Shown here in pieces: positions 12,813 through 26,310 of a stretch of DNA of 64,000 nt. This DNA is from Chamaecrista fasciculata (Eukaryota > Streptophyta > Magnoliopsida > Fabales > Fabaceae). Every line of letters starts with the position of its first letter. The first letter of the stretch is position 1. The position numbers and the translations under genes were made by a program. Under the pieces are notes generated by a model, which was given only the letters and a program-made list of their open reading frames with translations, ran no database searches and was not told where the DNA came from. The stretch lies in assembly GCA_003254925.1 (NCBI GenBank), contig QANZ01000202.1:71191-135190 (forward strand). The letters run 5' to 3'.

Positions 12813-15800
12813 ATGACGACGGAAAACGATTCCGCCGGCGAGAATGCCGCCGCCGACGCCGTCAGCTATCTTCACGGCGACCTTGACTTAACAATCTTCG
12901 AAGCAAGAAGGCTTCCTAACATGGATCTGGTTTCCGAGCATTTTCGCCGCTGTATCACCGCCTGTGACACTTTCACATGCTTCTCCTCGCCGCCGGAAAC
13001 CCACCGGAAAAACCACAGCCACCGTCACCGCCGGGCGATTATCTCGAACGACTCATACGTCAGCGTTTTGGTGCCGCAAGCCACGGTGGCTCGCACGCGC
13101 GTGATAAAGAACTCGCTGAACCCTCAGTGGAACGAGCGATTCAATATCCCTTTAGCGCATCCAGTTGTGGATTTGGAGTTTAGGGTTAAAGACGACGACG
13201 TATTTGGCGCTCAGCTTGTCGGGACCGTTAAGATTCCGGCACAGAGGATTGCCTCCGGTGAGATTATTTCCGGTTGGTTCCCTATTATTGGTTCCTCCGG
13301 TAAGCCGCCGAAGCCGGAAACCGCGCTTCGTATTGAAATGAAGTTCGTTGCCGTTGAAGATAATTTGCTTTACAAGCGAGGTATTGCGGCTGATCCAGAG
13401 CACATGGGTGTGAGGAACACTTATTTTCCGGTGAGGAAAGGAAGTTCTGTGAGATTGTACCAAGATGCTCATGCTCCTGAGGGGATTTTGCCTGAGATTA
13501 AGCTTGAGGGAGGAGAAGTTTATAGGCATGGGAAGTGTTGGGAAGATATTTGCTATGCTATATCTGAGGCTCATCATATGGTTTATCTTGTGGGATGGTC
13601 AATCTACCATAAGGTGAGGATTGTTAGGGAACCCAGTAGGCCTTTGCCACGAGGTGGGAATTTGACACTTGGTGAATTGCTCAAGTATAAATCTGAAGAA
13701 GGGGTGCGAGTTTTGTTGCTGGTTTGGGATGATAAGACTTCACATGACAAACTTTTCCTTAAGTCGGTGAGACTCTAAAGAGCAAAACCCATTTTAGAAT
13801 ATTTTGGATTTTTTTCTTGGTGATTAATTGATTGAGCTTTCAGTGCAGGCTGGAGTGATGCAGACACATGATGAAGAAACCAGGAAGTTTTTCAAACATT
13901 CTTCTGTTATGTGTGTACTAGCACCTCGTTATGCTAGTAGAAAGTCGAGTTATGTGAAGCAACAGGCAAGTAATGGTTCTTGGTTTTCAATAAATGTTGA
14001 TTGGTTTGTTGAGCTGTAGTTGAAGACTTTAATGATGCTCACATGCTAATTATGATATAGTCATGTATTTTACTTTTGAAGTATTGTTATTTGTCTAATT
14101 TTAGTATGAGATAAGATTGTTTATGGGCTATATTTCTGAGGTGACATCTTCCCTGTATTTGTAGTCGTGTATGCAAACTGGAGCACGGGGAATACTTTTT
14201 CTCCGACTTTTATTCTTTTTCAAACAAATAAGTTCCTATTTATTCTAATTTTGCTTTTAATTTCTGAGCTTTCTAATATCATTAATTGTTATTGATCTTT
14301 GTTAAATTTTCTTGTGAGTTTTGTATACAGGTTGTTGGAAATGTTTTTACCCATCACCAAAAATGTGTTCTTGTGGACACACAGGCTTTTGGTAATAACC
14401 GCAAGATAACTGCATTTTTAGGAGGCCTTGATCTTTGTGATGGTCGCTATGACACGCCTGAACATCGACTCTTTCGTGACCTTGATACTGTATTTTCTGG
14501 TGATTTTCACCAACCTACATTTCCAGTAAGTCATCATCTCAATTGTATTTATTATCTGTTAAGCATTATATTTCTTCCATTTAGGAGGTTGTCTATGTTT
14601 TGGTTACTTGGTATATAAAATAGAAACCTCTCAATAGAACTTGTACTGTAATGTAATCCATAGTTAGTAGTAAAACATTATGTTATTGGGTTGAAGGGCT
14701 GCACAGTTTAGATTGTATGAAGATGGTTGCTACAGAAAATTATCTGTTAGTAAGGTGAGTAAGCCAGTCAACCCATAGGAGTTCAGCTAGAAGCTTTCTT
14801 GACTCTTAAGTGGGCTTAGGCTTGCCTCCTATAGTGGTCTTTGTGTAGTAATTATATTATCTATACTATTATATATAGTATAGATAACAGCTTTGTGTAT
14901 TAGTTCTATTATCTATACTATTATATATAACTTAAGGGTGTTCTGGTAGTTTACTCCAAAAACATATAATATGCATAAAAACATTAAATATTCTTTTAAA
15001 GAGTAGTGGATGGTTATTAAGAAATAACTTCCCACTACATATTTATCTTAATATTAAAAAATAGGCCAAAATCTCATTTTGGTCCTTAATATTTACTCTA
15101 AATTCCGTTTTGGTCCCTAATGTTATTTATGTTCTGTTTTGGTCCTTTATGTTTCTTAAAAGTTTCCTTTTCATCCTTAACTATTGAATGTTATCATATC
15201 TTTCTCATTTCAAGTTTGAATGTGATAAAATTAGAGTTACATGTTACATTTGATGAGTTTTTTCTTTGTCTAGTTGGGGTCGTCGGCAAATGAAGTCAAA
15301 TGGAGTATAAAAGTGGATCAATCATTTTTCTCATCTCAAGTTTGAATTACTCATGACGAGTTTTTTCTTTGTCTAGTTGGGGCCATTGACAAACAAGGTC
15401 AAATAATATTCCAAAAGTTAGTATTGGTATTATGACCAAATCTACTTTCAGAGTACTATTTGACTTTGTTTGCCAATGGCCCCAATTGGATAAAGAAAGA
15501 ACTCGTTAAGAGTAACTTGTAGTTCTGATTTTGTTGCATTAGGACTTTAAAAAAGAGAGATATGACCAACTTCAGAAAATGAGGGACCCACTTTTAGGCT
15601 CGATTTCATGCCCAATTTGACCTCGTTTGTTGTCAATGGCTCCAACTGGGAAAAGAAAGAACTCGTCACTCGTAGCTCCAATTTCATCACATTTGGACTT
15701 GAAACGAGAAAGATATGATCACATTTAGTAGTTAGAGACCAATTGTGAAACTTATTAAGGACCAAAACAAAACTATTGGGATACATTAAGACCAGAATGG

Positions 15801-18800
15801 AACAAAAAAAAATATTAGGGACAAAAATGTAATTTAGGGTAAACATTAGAGATCAAAATGAGGTTTTGACCTAAAAAATATTTGAGAAGTTAAATAACTT
15901 TGCACAACTTTTTTTTTTAATTTAGAATATAATTAAAAGTAATTTATTTTCAAATAATTTTACAATTTAAAATTTGAAAACAGCTAAGGGCATGCAAAAC
16001 CACTAGTTATATTATACTTCTCCGATGCCAAAATCTGAGATGGAATTTACTGTTGTAACCTGTTTTTTTTTGGTTCTAAATGGTGTTCTAGAGAAGTTTG
16101 AAATGTTAACTTTTTTTGCTTTCTAGCGTACACTTATTGATCTGATTTATTGTGATAGCTCTTATCTTTTTTTTTTTTTTTGTGATAGGCTGGAACCAGG
16201 GCTCCTAGGGAACCGTGGCATGATTTGCACTGCAGAGTAGATGGGCCTGCTGCATATGATGTTCTTCTTAATTTTGAGCAACGCTGGAGAAAAGCAACCA
16301 AGTGGAAAGAATTCAGCATACTTTTCAAAAAGGCTTCTCATTGGCATGATGATGCATTACTTAAAATAGAACGCATGTCATGGATATTAAGTCCTTCCAT
16401 GCCTTTCCCAAAGGGTGGCACCACAATTGTTCCAGGAGATGACCCTTCATTATGGGTTACCAGTGAAGATGATGCTCAAAACTGGCATGTTCAGGTTAAG
16501 AATCTCAAGTTTGGCTGAGTAACATTACTTGTGTGTTAATTAATGTTTGTCCTAGGAGATTTTCCATTCTGTTGCACTGTTTTCCATCTCTTATTCTGCT
16601 TTATGATTTTACAGATATTCCGCTCCATTGATTCAGGATCCCTGAAAGGGTTTCCCAAATATGTTGATGTTGCTCAGTCCCAGGTTTCATTTAATACTAA
16701 AGTCCAAAAGTGCTTTCCTCTTGAATTTATCCTATTAAATTTGTTGTACAGACAACGCAAAACATGTTGACTCAAGTATACTCTTTACCACTTGCTTGTA
16801 TTTAGGACCTGTACCTTTTTATTAAGTTTAATACCGTATATAATTGAAAGCTGGATTATGTATCACAGTTTCTTATGACTTCATTTTAATGCAGAATCTT
16901 ACTTGCGCTAAAAATTTAGTAATAGATAAAAGCATTCAAACAGGATACATTCAGGCGATCAGATCTGCTCAACATTTTATTTATATTGAGAATCAATATT
17001 TTCTGGGATCATCATATGCTTGGCCATCATATCAAGATGCAGGTGAGACACTTAATCTTAAAATGAAATATAGTGGCCTGTGGTGGTTCTTTACTTTAAA
17101 TGTAACTTAATTTCTATCACAGTTTATTTTTTTATTTTGCATATTATTTGATTTCGGTTGTTATCAAGTCATTGGTTCTCTTCTGTTTGCAGGGGCTGAT
17201 AATCTCATCCCCATGGAATTGGCCTTGAAAATTACTAGTAAAATTAGAGCCAAGGAGAGATTTGCTGTGTATATTATTTTACCTATGTGGCCAGAGGGTG
17301 ATCCTAATTCAGCAGCTGTGCAAGAAATTCTCTTTTGGCAGGTACTTTGACTATTTAATTGTAGAGTTTAGGAACTTGTCCAATGAAGAAAAAACCCCAA
17401 ATATTGGCTTGCAGTTTATTATGCTTCAAAGATAATAAAAAAAAACTACAGTAATACAGTTATAATTGGTTCTATGTTTGCTGTATTCAGGGCCAGACAA
17501 TGCAAATGATGTACGATGTGGTTGCAAGAGAATTGAAATCAATGCAACTTGATGATTTGCACCCACAAGATTACCTCAACTTCTATTGTCTTGGTAACCG
17601 GGAAGAATTTCATGAAGAAAGTTTAGGTTCACATGGTGCTCCGGTAATTGTTCAAACAGTTGATGCCTTAGTCGCATGGCTGATATTTTAACCATACGCA
17701 TTTGGTCTACAAAATATAGTAGTTTCTCAAATTACCTGTTGGTGAGATTTTTATTTCTAATTGACAACAATGGTAGCAAGGTCTTTTGCCAGTTGCCAGT
17801 AACCCAGCAATATCCCAACTGAATATATATTTAAACTAAGCAAGATGATTCTGCTTCTCTCTAAGATTTAGATTATCTACTGCCATAAAAATAAAAACTA
17901 ATAAGCGGCATCTTCTAATCAGTACATTCATCTTTTGTTGATTAGATAATTGCAGGCCTATTGTTAAGCCTTGACTAATTTATTAGCTTGGAATGAGTTT
18001 AATATTTCTTTTCATATCTTCCTTGGGTTCCATTTGAAAATGGCAAGAAATGCATTTACTTTATGTGATTTTTCATTCAGCTTGCCTCTTTGCTTTAATT
18101 TTCTGGCAAAAGGCTGTCAGATTTGCTTCATGAAGCAGTAGCCTTAGCATATGTATACACTACCAAAGTTGTATTCTTTGGTCTCGTAATCAAATAATTT
18201 GTTCCCCAACTGCATATTTTGTCAGTTTTGCATTGTTTTATTATGCAGAGGAATTCATTTTATGGGTTACATAAAAGTTGCACGACAAGGAGGAATTCAA
18301 TTTAGTGCGTAACCTAACTGTTTCCCTTTTAGAATTGGCTGTAATTAAAATTTTTTTATCAGGTCTCGAGTGCTCATAAATATCGTCGATTTATGATTTA
18401 CGTGCATGCCAAGGGGATGATCGTTGATGATGAATATGTCATAGTAGGATCTGCTAATATAAACCAAAGATCTATGGCTGGTACAAAAGATACTGAGATA
18501 GCGATGGGTGCATATCAACCTCATCACACTTGGTTTGCAAGGAAAAGACATCCATATGGTCAGGTTTGTGTTTCACAATAATCTTTTATTCCTGCAAATC
18601 ATCAAAATTGAAGATATTTCCTTTTCTTCTTCCAGCTACAAATTACATGTGACATTATACATGTAATGACCTGGGAATCACATATCTCATACGTGACCAT
18701 ATTTTGTTCCCATTCCACTTGTCATTCTCATGATTGTACATTTCTCTCGTTTCTTTTCGTGGTATATATGTAAGTACAACTGGATGATGTTCTTCCTTTC

Positions 18801-19256
18801 CACGTGTATGAAGAAAAGGTGACAACTTGATTCTTCAATGTCCATCATATAAATGGCATTTATGATTGCGCTTAAACATTACATGTTTTGTGCTTACCGG
18901 GTTCGTATTTATTGCTTAGCATGGGATGGTTAAAATGATGTTCTTGCATGTGCCTGCAGATTTATGGTTACAGAATGTCACTCTGGGGGGAGCATCTTGG
19001 GAAACTAGAAGCAACTTTTGAGGAGCCAGGGAGTTTGGAGTGTGTGCGTGAAGTGAATGCAATTGCTGAAGAGAATTGGAGAAGATATGCTTCTGAGGAC
19101 TTCTCATTGTTGCAGGGACATATTCTCAAGTATCCCATTCAGGTTGATGCTGATGGGAAGGTTAATCCTCTTCCCGGGCACGAGAATTTCATCGATGTTG
19201 GCGGTAAAGTTCTGGGAACTCATTCCCCAACAATTCCAGATATCCTAACAACATAA
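12813..19256 (+). CDS. PLDDELTA: Phospholipase D delta
   Basis: Phospholipase D cleaves membrane phospholipids to phosphatidic acid and a head group; the delta type is plasma-membrane associated and works in stress signalling (family knowledge). Ten exons join in frame: 12813-13766, 13849-13965, 14331-14525, 16189-16494, 16615-16683, 16895-17042, 17193-17341, 17491-17643, 18363-18563, 18960-19256. They give 862 codons, normal for the class. An N-terminal C2 domain (roughly residues 15-175, with acidic loop VKDDDVFG) contains the long His/Arg-rich insert typical of the delta type. Both catalytic HxKxxxxD motifs are intact: HHQKCVLVD near residue 365 and [12 protein letters not shown] near 711. 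The conserved IYIENQYF motif lies between them. Intron 2 has a GC donor (13966, AG|GCAAGT). Intron 3 holds a transposable element. No obvious TATA box. The delta assignment rests on overall resemblance. Confidence 0.94.
14858..14929. repeat. Short duplicated palindromic AT repeat in PLD intron 3
   Basis: The 20-base word 'ttatctatactattatatat' occurs twice in direct orientation about 51 bases apart, at 14858 and 14909. The first copy continues into its own inverse (agtatagataac), so a hairpin can form. The origin is unknown. Confidence 0.55.
15064..15871. mobile_element. MULE-type TIR element, family B, in PLD intron 3
   Basis: The left end is ggccaaaatctcattttgg and the right end is its inverse (ccaaaatgaggttttgacc with one change). 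The exact 9-bp repeat 'taaaaaata' flanks it at 15055-15063 and 15872-15880. The interior is largely self-complementary: blocks such as gttttttctttgtctagtt and aaagaaagaactcgt recur in both orientations. The roughly 800-base unit could therefore fold end to end. It has no open reading frame of note. Related interiors lie at about 30.9-31.4, 38.9-39.3 and 46.2-46.9 kb. Confidence 0.8.
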
Positions 19257-20640
19257 TGTGCTCTTGAATTCATGTTCTTAAATGATTGATAAAGTTACAG
19301 AACCTGTGACCTATTACCGGCAATGAGGAAGAAAGAAGAAAGAAGTTAGAGAAGTTCTTATTTTTCTAGGACTCAAATTGACTGATTGGCCAAAACATGC
19401 GTAGATCTTTAACATGGTAGGCATTCATTTATTGAAAGGATAAAACTCTATTCGGCCGAATAACCTAGCAATCTAATGTAGACAGAATTGTTTTTTATTT
19501 TGATGTTTATTGTGTAATTATTATTTCTGATTTGTTAGTTTTTGTAATTGGGATGTTAGGTTAATCCGAAGACTATAGGTTAAAATGAATACTCGGTTCT
19601 TATAACCGAGTTTGAAATTTAGTTTTTATAATGTTTTTATTCTCAATTTAGTATTTATACTTCAAAAATTATAAAGTTACTTAGAATTCCTTATCGATAG
19701 TGATACAAGTATAAATTTTTAGTATAATTGCTCTTCAAAAATTAGTTGTTGAAATCGGAGAGCACAAGGTCTTATATTGTGCTCTATCTTCAAATAGTTA
19801 TAAAATTATGGAGTTGGGTTATATTCGGGGCCGATGGATCCTCTATCGAATGATACCAATGCAAAAGGATCATCTATTGAATGATACCAATGCACAAAGG
19901 ATCCTCTTCCATATTTGGGTATTAAAATTGGGGATCCAAATAGTTGTTCATTTGATATTAATACATGGTTTAACATGTGTATTTATCATATTTTTTTGAT
20001 AAAATGTGTATTTATCATTTATGTTATTGATTTAAGTAATGGAGAAAAACTTTAAGGATTAATTAGTTGATCTTCATAATTATTTTAACAATGAAATATT
20101 ATATTTTCATTATTTAGGGATCAAATTGTTAAAAATATGAAAATTTATAAATTAAGTAGGTTTTCTCATAAAATTATAAAGTGTTTGGTTGGTGTAATAA
20201 ATAGTTGAGTATTCATTCACAAAGTATATTCTGCCCCCGACATCTTTTACTCTCAACATTTTACATTCTTTCTAAAATAATAATTATTTTCCACCTTGAA
20301 AAAAATTGTACCACAATAACTACTACATTACTACTTATACAAAAATCAATTTTAAAAAAGAAAAGGATATATAGTATAACTAGGGGCTTTGCGTGCCTTA
20401 ACGGATACGCAAATATGTATGTAAAATAAATAAGGGACCAAATAGTAAATTTTCTCTTATTTTTAATTCATAGACTATAGTTTTAAACATGGACGACCAG
20501 AAAGGGTAGAGCCATATAATATAAGATGAAAAAGAAATCAATAAACTTTTTTTTTTTTGTCTAGTCGGAAGAAAATGGTAAACTTGAAGTTGAAGTATTG
20601 AAGAAAATGGTAATAGCAAGTTAGCAAGTAGCAACCAACC
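19257..20640. other. PLD 3' flank and spacer
   Basis: AT-rich DNA after the phospholipase stop, with no gene seen. It contains one small tandem duplication, annotated separately. A motif at 20386-20405 resembles one near 10.83 kb. Confidence 0.5.
19836..19897. repeat. 31-bp tandem duplication
   Basis: Two adjacent copies with a 31-base period share 'gaatgataccaatgca' and begin ggatcctctatc and ggatcatctatt. They differ at a few positions. No function is apparent. Confidence 0.6.
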
Positions 20641-20655
20641 GTCTTCAACTGTCAA

Positions 20656-20690
20656 TATAAAGAGAGCCGTGGGCCCACCCACGTGTCACA
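20656..20690 (+). promoter_or_regulatory. Possible promoter motifs of the first aspartyl protease
   Basis: 'tataaa' at 20656 is followed by a GGGCCCACC word (TCP-factor type) and a G-box/ABRE-like CACGTGTC near 20681. They lie 260-290 bases before the start codon. The G-box downstream of the TATA-like word suggests that the true start of transcription may use another TATA, so the cluster is tentative. Confidence 0.3.
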
Positions 20691-20948
20691 GTCTCACTGT
20701 ATAGCTAGCTACCTATTACACTCACAGAGTCACACTTTCAGTTTTTCAAAACAATCAAAAGATCTTTCATTACATCACATTTTAGTATTTTTTTACACTC
20801 TCTTCAATCAATCATCGCTCCCAAAATGTCCAAGATCCTTCTCAAACCCTAATTCTCTCTACTTGAATCTTAAGATCTACATCTATGGTCTCAATTTGAG
20901 TTCTTCTAGGGTTTCTGGCTCTCTGCTTCTCACATTGATCCAAGAATT

Positions 20949-23900
20949 ATGCTAATTTTTATGCGAACTAATAATATTCTCCTCTTGATTTCCGTTTGGT
21001 GCTTCTTCTTCTACACCTCTTGCCATGCTCGCGTCTTCACCTTCACAATGCACCACCGATTCTCCGATCCGGTCAAGAAATGGTCGTCGGAGACCGGCGC
21101 CGGAAACCTCTCTCCGGCGGATCGCTGGCCTGAGAAGGGGAGTTTCGAGTACTACGCGGCATTGGCCGACCGCGATCGCTTCCTCCGTGGCCGCAAACTT
21201 TCTGATGTAGATGATGATGCGCCACTTTCCTTCTCTGATGGCAACTCCACGTTTCGGATCAGCTCACTCGGATTGTATGTTTCTTTTAGGTTTCTTGAAA
21301 TTAAGTTTATGAGCTCGATCGATCTTGCATTGCATCTTGAATTAGTCTTGTTTTTTTTTTTTTGTTTTTTTTAATGATTTTGNTTGTTTTTTTAATGATT
21401 TTGCAGTTTGCACTATACAACAGTTCAATTGGGGACACCAGGAGTGAAGTTTATGGTGGCGCTTGATACAGGAAGTGACCTGTTTTGGGTACCGTGTGAT
21501 TGTACCAAATGTGCTGCTACTGATACCACAGATTTTGCTTCAGTATGATCCTTTGCTCTTGTTGAGTTTTGGCTGTAAAGTGCTTTTTTCTTGTTCGTTC
21601 TTTTCTTTTTCAACTCTATGTGACTCCTTTTGTAAAATAGTCTGGAGAACTTAAGAAATTTTTTTCTTACTTGACCTTTAATGGTAAGAAGTTATCAGTT
21701 CAGGCAGTTAATATACGAAACAATTGTTTTTTTTATCTTGATTGGTGGAATTATCTGTAATTCAAGTCTTCCCTATTTGGTTTCAACCCGAACAAAAGAT
21801 TGAGTTTCCATTTCCGTGAGAGAAATGTGAACTCTGAAATCTGGAAAGTTCATTTTCCTGCCTCTGTGTTGTCACTGAATATGAAATATTGTTATGGCAG
21901 GATTTTGACCTTAGTATATACAATCCTAACGGATCTTCAACTAGCAGAAAGGTCTCTTGTAGCAACACTTTGTGTATGAACCGCAACCAATGCCCTGGGA
22001 CTTTCAGCAACTGCCCCTACATGGTATCTTATGTCTCTGCCGAAACTTCTACATCTGGAATACTGGTGGAGGATGTTCTGCACTTGACGAAAGAAGATGA
22101 TCATAATGAATTTGTTGAGGCAAATATCATATTTGGGTTAGTTTCATTGTTATATTACAGACCTGATCTGAGCATTTAGTTCTATCAATCTTCACTCGTA
22201 TATTGATCCAGCGCTTTCTACCTTCTCGCTCTTTTTTACTCTTCATTTGTTTTCTTTCCACTCACACATGTAGAAATAAAAACGCCTTTCATTTGCAGCT
22301 GTGGACAAGTTCAAAGTGGATCATTCTTAGATGTTGCAGCTCCCAATGGTTTGTTTGGGCTTGGTATGGAGAAAATATCAGTTCCTAGCATGCTATCCAG
22401 GGAAGGCTTTACAGCTGATTCATTCTCAATGTGTTTTGGACTTGATGGGGTTGGAAGGATAAGTTTTGGGGACAAGGGTAGCTTTGATCAATCAGAGACC
22501 CCATTTAATTTGAATCCATTGCAGTAAGTGGTAATTCCCTTGTTACTTGTTGCCTCTGACTTTTTCTGGAATCAAAGTGATATTGCTGCTTCTAACAGAT
22601 GCTTTTGATTTCATCTTATGCATGGACATATTTCACAGCCCTAGCTATAACATCACAGTCACTCAAGTCCGTGTCGGAACAACTATAATTGATGAGGAAT
22701 TTACGGCTCTTTTTGATTCCGGGACCTCCTTTACATACTTGGTTGATCCGATCTATAAGAGGCTTTCTAAGAGTGTAAGCACCGAAAAGGAATGAAATCT
22801 GCTTACAGGCTACTTGATATTATTTATACGGGAACTTACAAAAAGAATACTGTTTCTGCAGTTTCATTCACAAGTACAAGATAGGCGACGTCCACCTGAC
22901 CCTAGAATCCCTTTCGAATTTTGTTATGATATGAGGTCCGAGAATCATTCTTGCTTAATGCTTATATGATCTATACTAGTCTCTTAACTTCTAAAGCTAA
23001 AATTTCTTCCTTGCAATGGACAGTCCTGATGTAAATACTAGCTTGATTCCTAGCATGGGTCTAACTATGAGAGGAGGAAATCATTTTGCCGTTTTTGATC
23101 CAGTAATTATCATCTCTACTCAGGTGATAGTTCAATCTGTATACATCTTTAAATAGACTACACATTTAAGCTTTAGATAAAACTGAACGTTGTTCCTTCC
23201 TTTCTTATTATTTTGCAGAGTAAACTCGTGTATTGCCTAGCAGTTGTCAAGAGTTCTGAACTAAACATAATCGGACGTAAGTTATTATTATTTTTAAGGT
23301 TTTCTTAACGTCATATAGACTCATGATTTGGACTGGTGCATGTGCTCATAGTATGATATGGACTTGACGCAAATTAAGTACATCTGAGGCAAGCTTTAAG
23401 AATTGAAGACAGTTCACTTACAAAGTACATATGTGCTTATAATAGTGTCAATTTAATGTATTTTGACTATTTTCTTCCCAACAATGTATCATGTGTGGTG
23501 ATTCTCGTGGTTTTGTAGGTATGGATAAATTTAAGGTTTTTTAGATTTTTGCTATCAAATTCACCAATTTTAGGATGATACATAGGCTTTTAAAACACTT
23601 AATTTTTATATTCTCACTTCTATAATTAGTCATGCACAAAGTTTCTGTCCAAAAATATAAGAAACTTTATATAAGTCTAATCCAATAATTATTTATCCCT
23701 TTGTATTTTTGGACGAACATTGCAGAAAACTTCATGGCGGGTTACCGTGTTGTATTTGACCGAGAAAAGCTCACATTGGGCTGGAAGAAATTTGATTGTA
23801 AGTGTCAGATTTCATCTCATAGTGAATGAATTGTCCTCCATTTCATTGGTTGTGTATGTATGCTGGGATTAATCTTCATACTTTGAGGTACACACAGGTT

Positions 23901-24133
23901 ATGACGTTGAGGATCAAGTCTCAGAAAAGCCACACTCCAAAACCGTGCCTCCTGCTGTAGCTGCTGGGCTTAGCAATCACTCTGCCCCAAAATCAATTAA
24001 GAAGACTCGAACCACTTCTCAGAGGTCAATTGCATCACCATTGCATTACAGTCATCGTTCATTTTTGTTAACTTGCTTGGGACTTATTGTATTTTGTTTT
24101 GTTTACATATTCTGTGATCATTCATTTGTTTGA
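20949..24133 (+). CDS. Pepsin-like aspartyl protease, membrane-tailed (copy 1)
   Basis: Secreted or surface aspartic peptidase of the plant A1 family, resembling Arabidopsis APF1-type proteins. Ten exons: 20949-21274, 21407-21542, 21901-22136, 22299-22523, 22639-22774, 22862-22935, 23024-23123, 23219-23276, 23726-23797, 23898-24133, giving 532 codons. A signal peptide covers roughly residues 1-26. Catalytic aspartates are in LDTGSDLFWVPC (near residue 128) and FDSGTSFTYL (near 333), with the usual paired cysteines. The C-terminus ends in a strongly hydrophobic stretch (FLLTCLGLIVFCFVY) suggesting a membrane or GPI anchor. The first ATG is chosen; an in-frame ATG at 20961 is an alternative. 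Intron 1 contains an N (21383) at a contig join. The gene at 32643 is its tandem paralogue. The natural substrate is unknown. Confidence 0.92.
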
Positions 24134-24448
24134 TCCAATGGTGGTGGCGTTGGTTCATGTTATATCTGTATAAAATCATTTGTGTATGTTATATCTGATG
24201 ATGCTAGGTGTTAATTTGGTTATGTTGATACATACACTGAGGTGAGGCCAGGGATTAGCTTAAATAGCCAAAAGTCCAATTGAGTAAATACACAATTCCA
24301 TTTCTGAAAGTAAATAATTAAGCTTTAAGATTTGGATTTGTTCATTTACGTAAGTTAAATCACTCATAATAATGTCATTTTTCATTCTTTAATCTTCCAG
24401 TTTGGACAGAGACTTCTGAGTTTTGAGAAAGGAATATGGTGATATTAA

Positions 24449-25036
24449 TGAGAAAATTTATTATTTGATCTTTGAATTTGTTCTAAGTCAGTGTATCATT
24501 TCATGAATAGTTGAAATATATGACTCAATCTCTGAAATATCACAATTACCAACAATTTGGTCTCTGGGTCTCATATTGCTGTAAATTGCAATTTGGTCCT
24601 GTCCTTGAGATATAAACTTAAAATCTAATATAAAAACAATTCACAATGTTGCATAATTTCTTTAATTCATAAGATAAAAATTATATAAACATAAAACACA
24701 AGAAAATTATGCATTTTAACTCAAAATACATAACTTTATGCACATAACTAAATTATTACATTCTTAAGCAAAATCATGCATTTAAGCTCAATAATCATAA
24801 CAAAATATCATAAAATGTCATAAGAAACAGAGTAAAAAAATGAATTTAGTGCAAATTCAGAAACTAAAAAGTACAAATTTAATATAAATTCAGATATTAA
24901 AATGTACAAAATAAGTTTAAATTCAGAGACCACATTATCATTAGAATCAAATCATTGATAATTAAAATATTTTAAAGATTAAATTGTGTATTTTCATTTT
25001 TAATTCAATCACTAAATAGTAATTTTTCTCTTTTTA
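24449..25036. mobile_element. Degenerate TIR element downstream of protease copy 1
   Basis: The left end (gagaaaatttattatttgat) is mirrored at the right (actaaatagtaatttttctc). The inner arm carries the 'aatttggtctctgggtctc' style found in the other TIR elements here. No clean target duplication is visible. The interior is AT-rich and non-coding. Confidence 0.5.
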
Positions 25037-25439
25037 AATAATTTTTCAATGATCTTTTTAGAATACACTTAAGAAAATCCATCTTTTTTTATATACAAAA
25101 ATAAGAAGTCTCCGCTAGAATAACAGAAATTAGGAATTCCCTGTTCTATTAGAATAACAGGTTCCATTTTTCTTTCCGCGTAGAAATTGAAACGTGGAAA
25201 GTCACTGTGCCAAGTTTTCTAATCTTCTCTCTTCACATTCTACGCGTTCGGAGCAATTGCTATAGAATTATTATTTTTTTTTAAGTTTGATTATGACTAA
25301 CAAAACTTACTAACTTAGCATAGTTGATACTTGATAGATAAAATTGGAACGATACTTGATAGATAAATGGAAATATAATAGTTCAAACCAAGTGGTATGT
25401 ATAGTTGTTAAAAACAATGTGCAAATTTAGTCATTTATC

Positions 25440-26310
25440 TTTTAATTAGGTTGTAAATTATGTCATTATTATTATCTTTCTTTAGAGGGTTGGTTCTATA
25501 TTTTTTTAGTTAGGTTATAAATGAGGTTATTATTTTTTTTNTATATTGCTATACTCTCATTGTATTTAGTGAGCATAATTTATTCAATACAATATTCATT
25601 AAGATCATTCTTTTTCTATAATCAATCATAGTATCAAAGCCTTCCCAAAGTCAAGTGACCATAGCTCAATCACTCACTGATTCTTCGCCTGCATTAACAC
25701 CCATTACACCAGTTGCACCTTCACTCACTGTTACATTAGCAAACCAACAATATGGTCCACACTCCATCTCAGTAAAACTTGAGGAGGCTAACTTCCTTCT
25801 ATGAAGCAGCAAGCATTGGCCACAATCAAAGGCCATAAGCTTCTCACCTTTCTAGATGAGAAAGCTATTATTCCACAGTGATATGCTAATACCACCTATG
25901 TTTCTAACAATGTTGTTACTAAAGCTTATGTTCTCCGGGGGCAACATGATCAATTACTCATATCCTGGCTGCTTTCTTCGATGAGTGATGGTATGCTAAC
26001 AGTGATGGTAGGTTGCAACGCGCCTCTGAAGTTTGGTCAAGGCTTGAGAATTTATTTGCTTCTCAAACCAAGGCTAAGGTGAATCAATTTAAGACCCAGT
26101 TACGAACCTTGAAGAAAGGTTTCATGAAAATGACAGAGTATTTATTCAAAGTTAAACGGCTTGTTAACAGTTTATTTTTCATTGGCTCACCTCTCACTAT
26201 CCCATTGATGCCAATTTAGATGGTCTCCCTAAAGAGTACAACCGTTTCATTGTCTCAGTTACATCCTGCACAGATCCATACACAGTTATGCAGATTGAGA
26301 TTCTCTTCTC
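25440..26310 (+). mobile_element. Relic of a Ty1/copia retrotransposon (LTR end and gag)
   Basis: An AT-rich LTR-like tail ends near 25627 and is followed by a degraded initiator-methionine primer site (atagtatcaaagcc). Downstream, broken gag sequence can be followed: a 'KLEEANFLLW' style N-terminus with stops, then an open stretch at 26013-26219 (ASEVWSRLENLFASQTKAK...) typical of copia gag. No protease, integrase or reverse transcriptase follows, so the element is truncated. A single N at 25541 marks a contig join in the LTR part. Confidence 0.65.
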
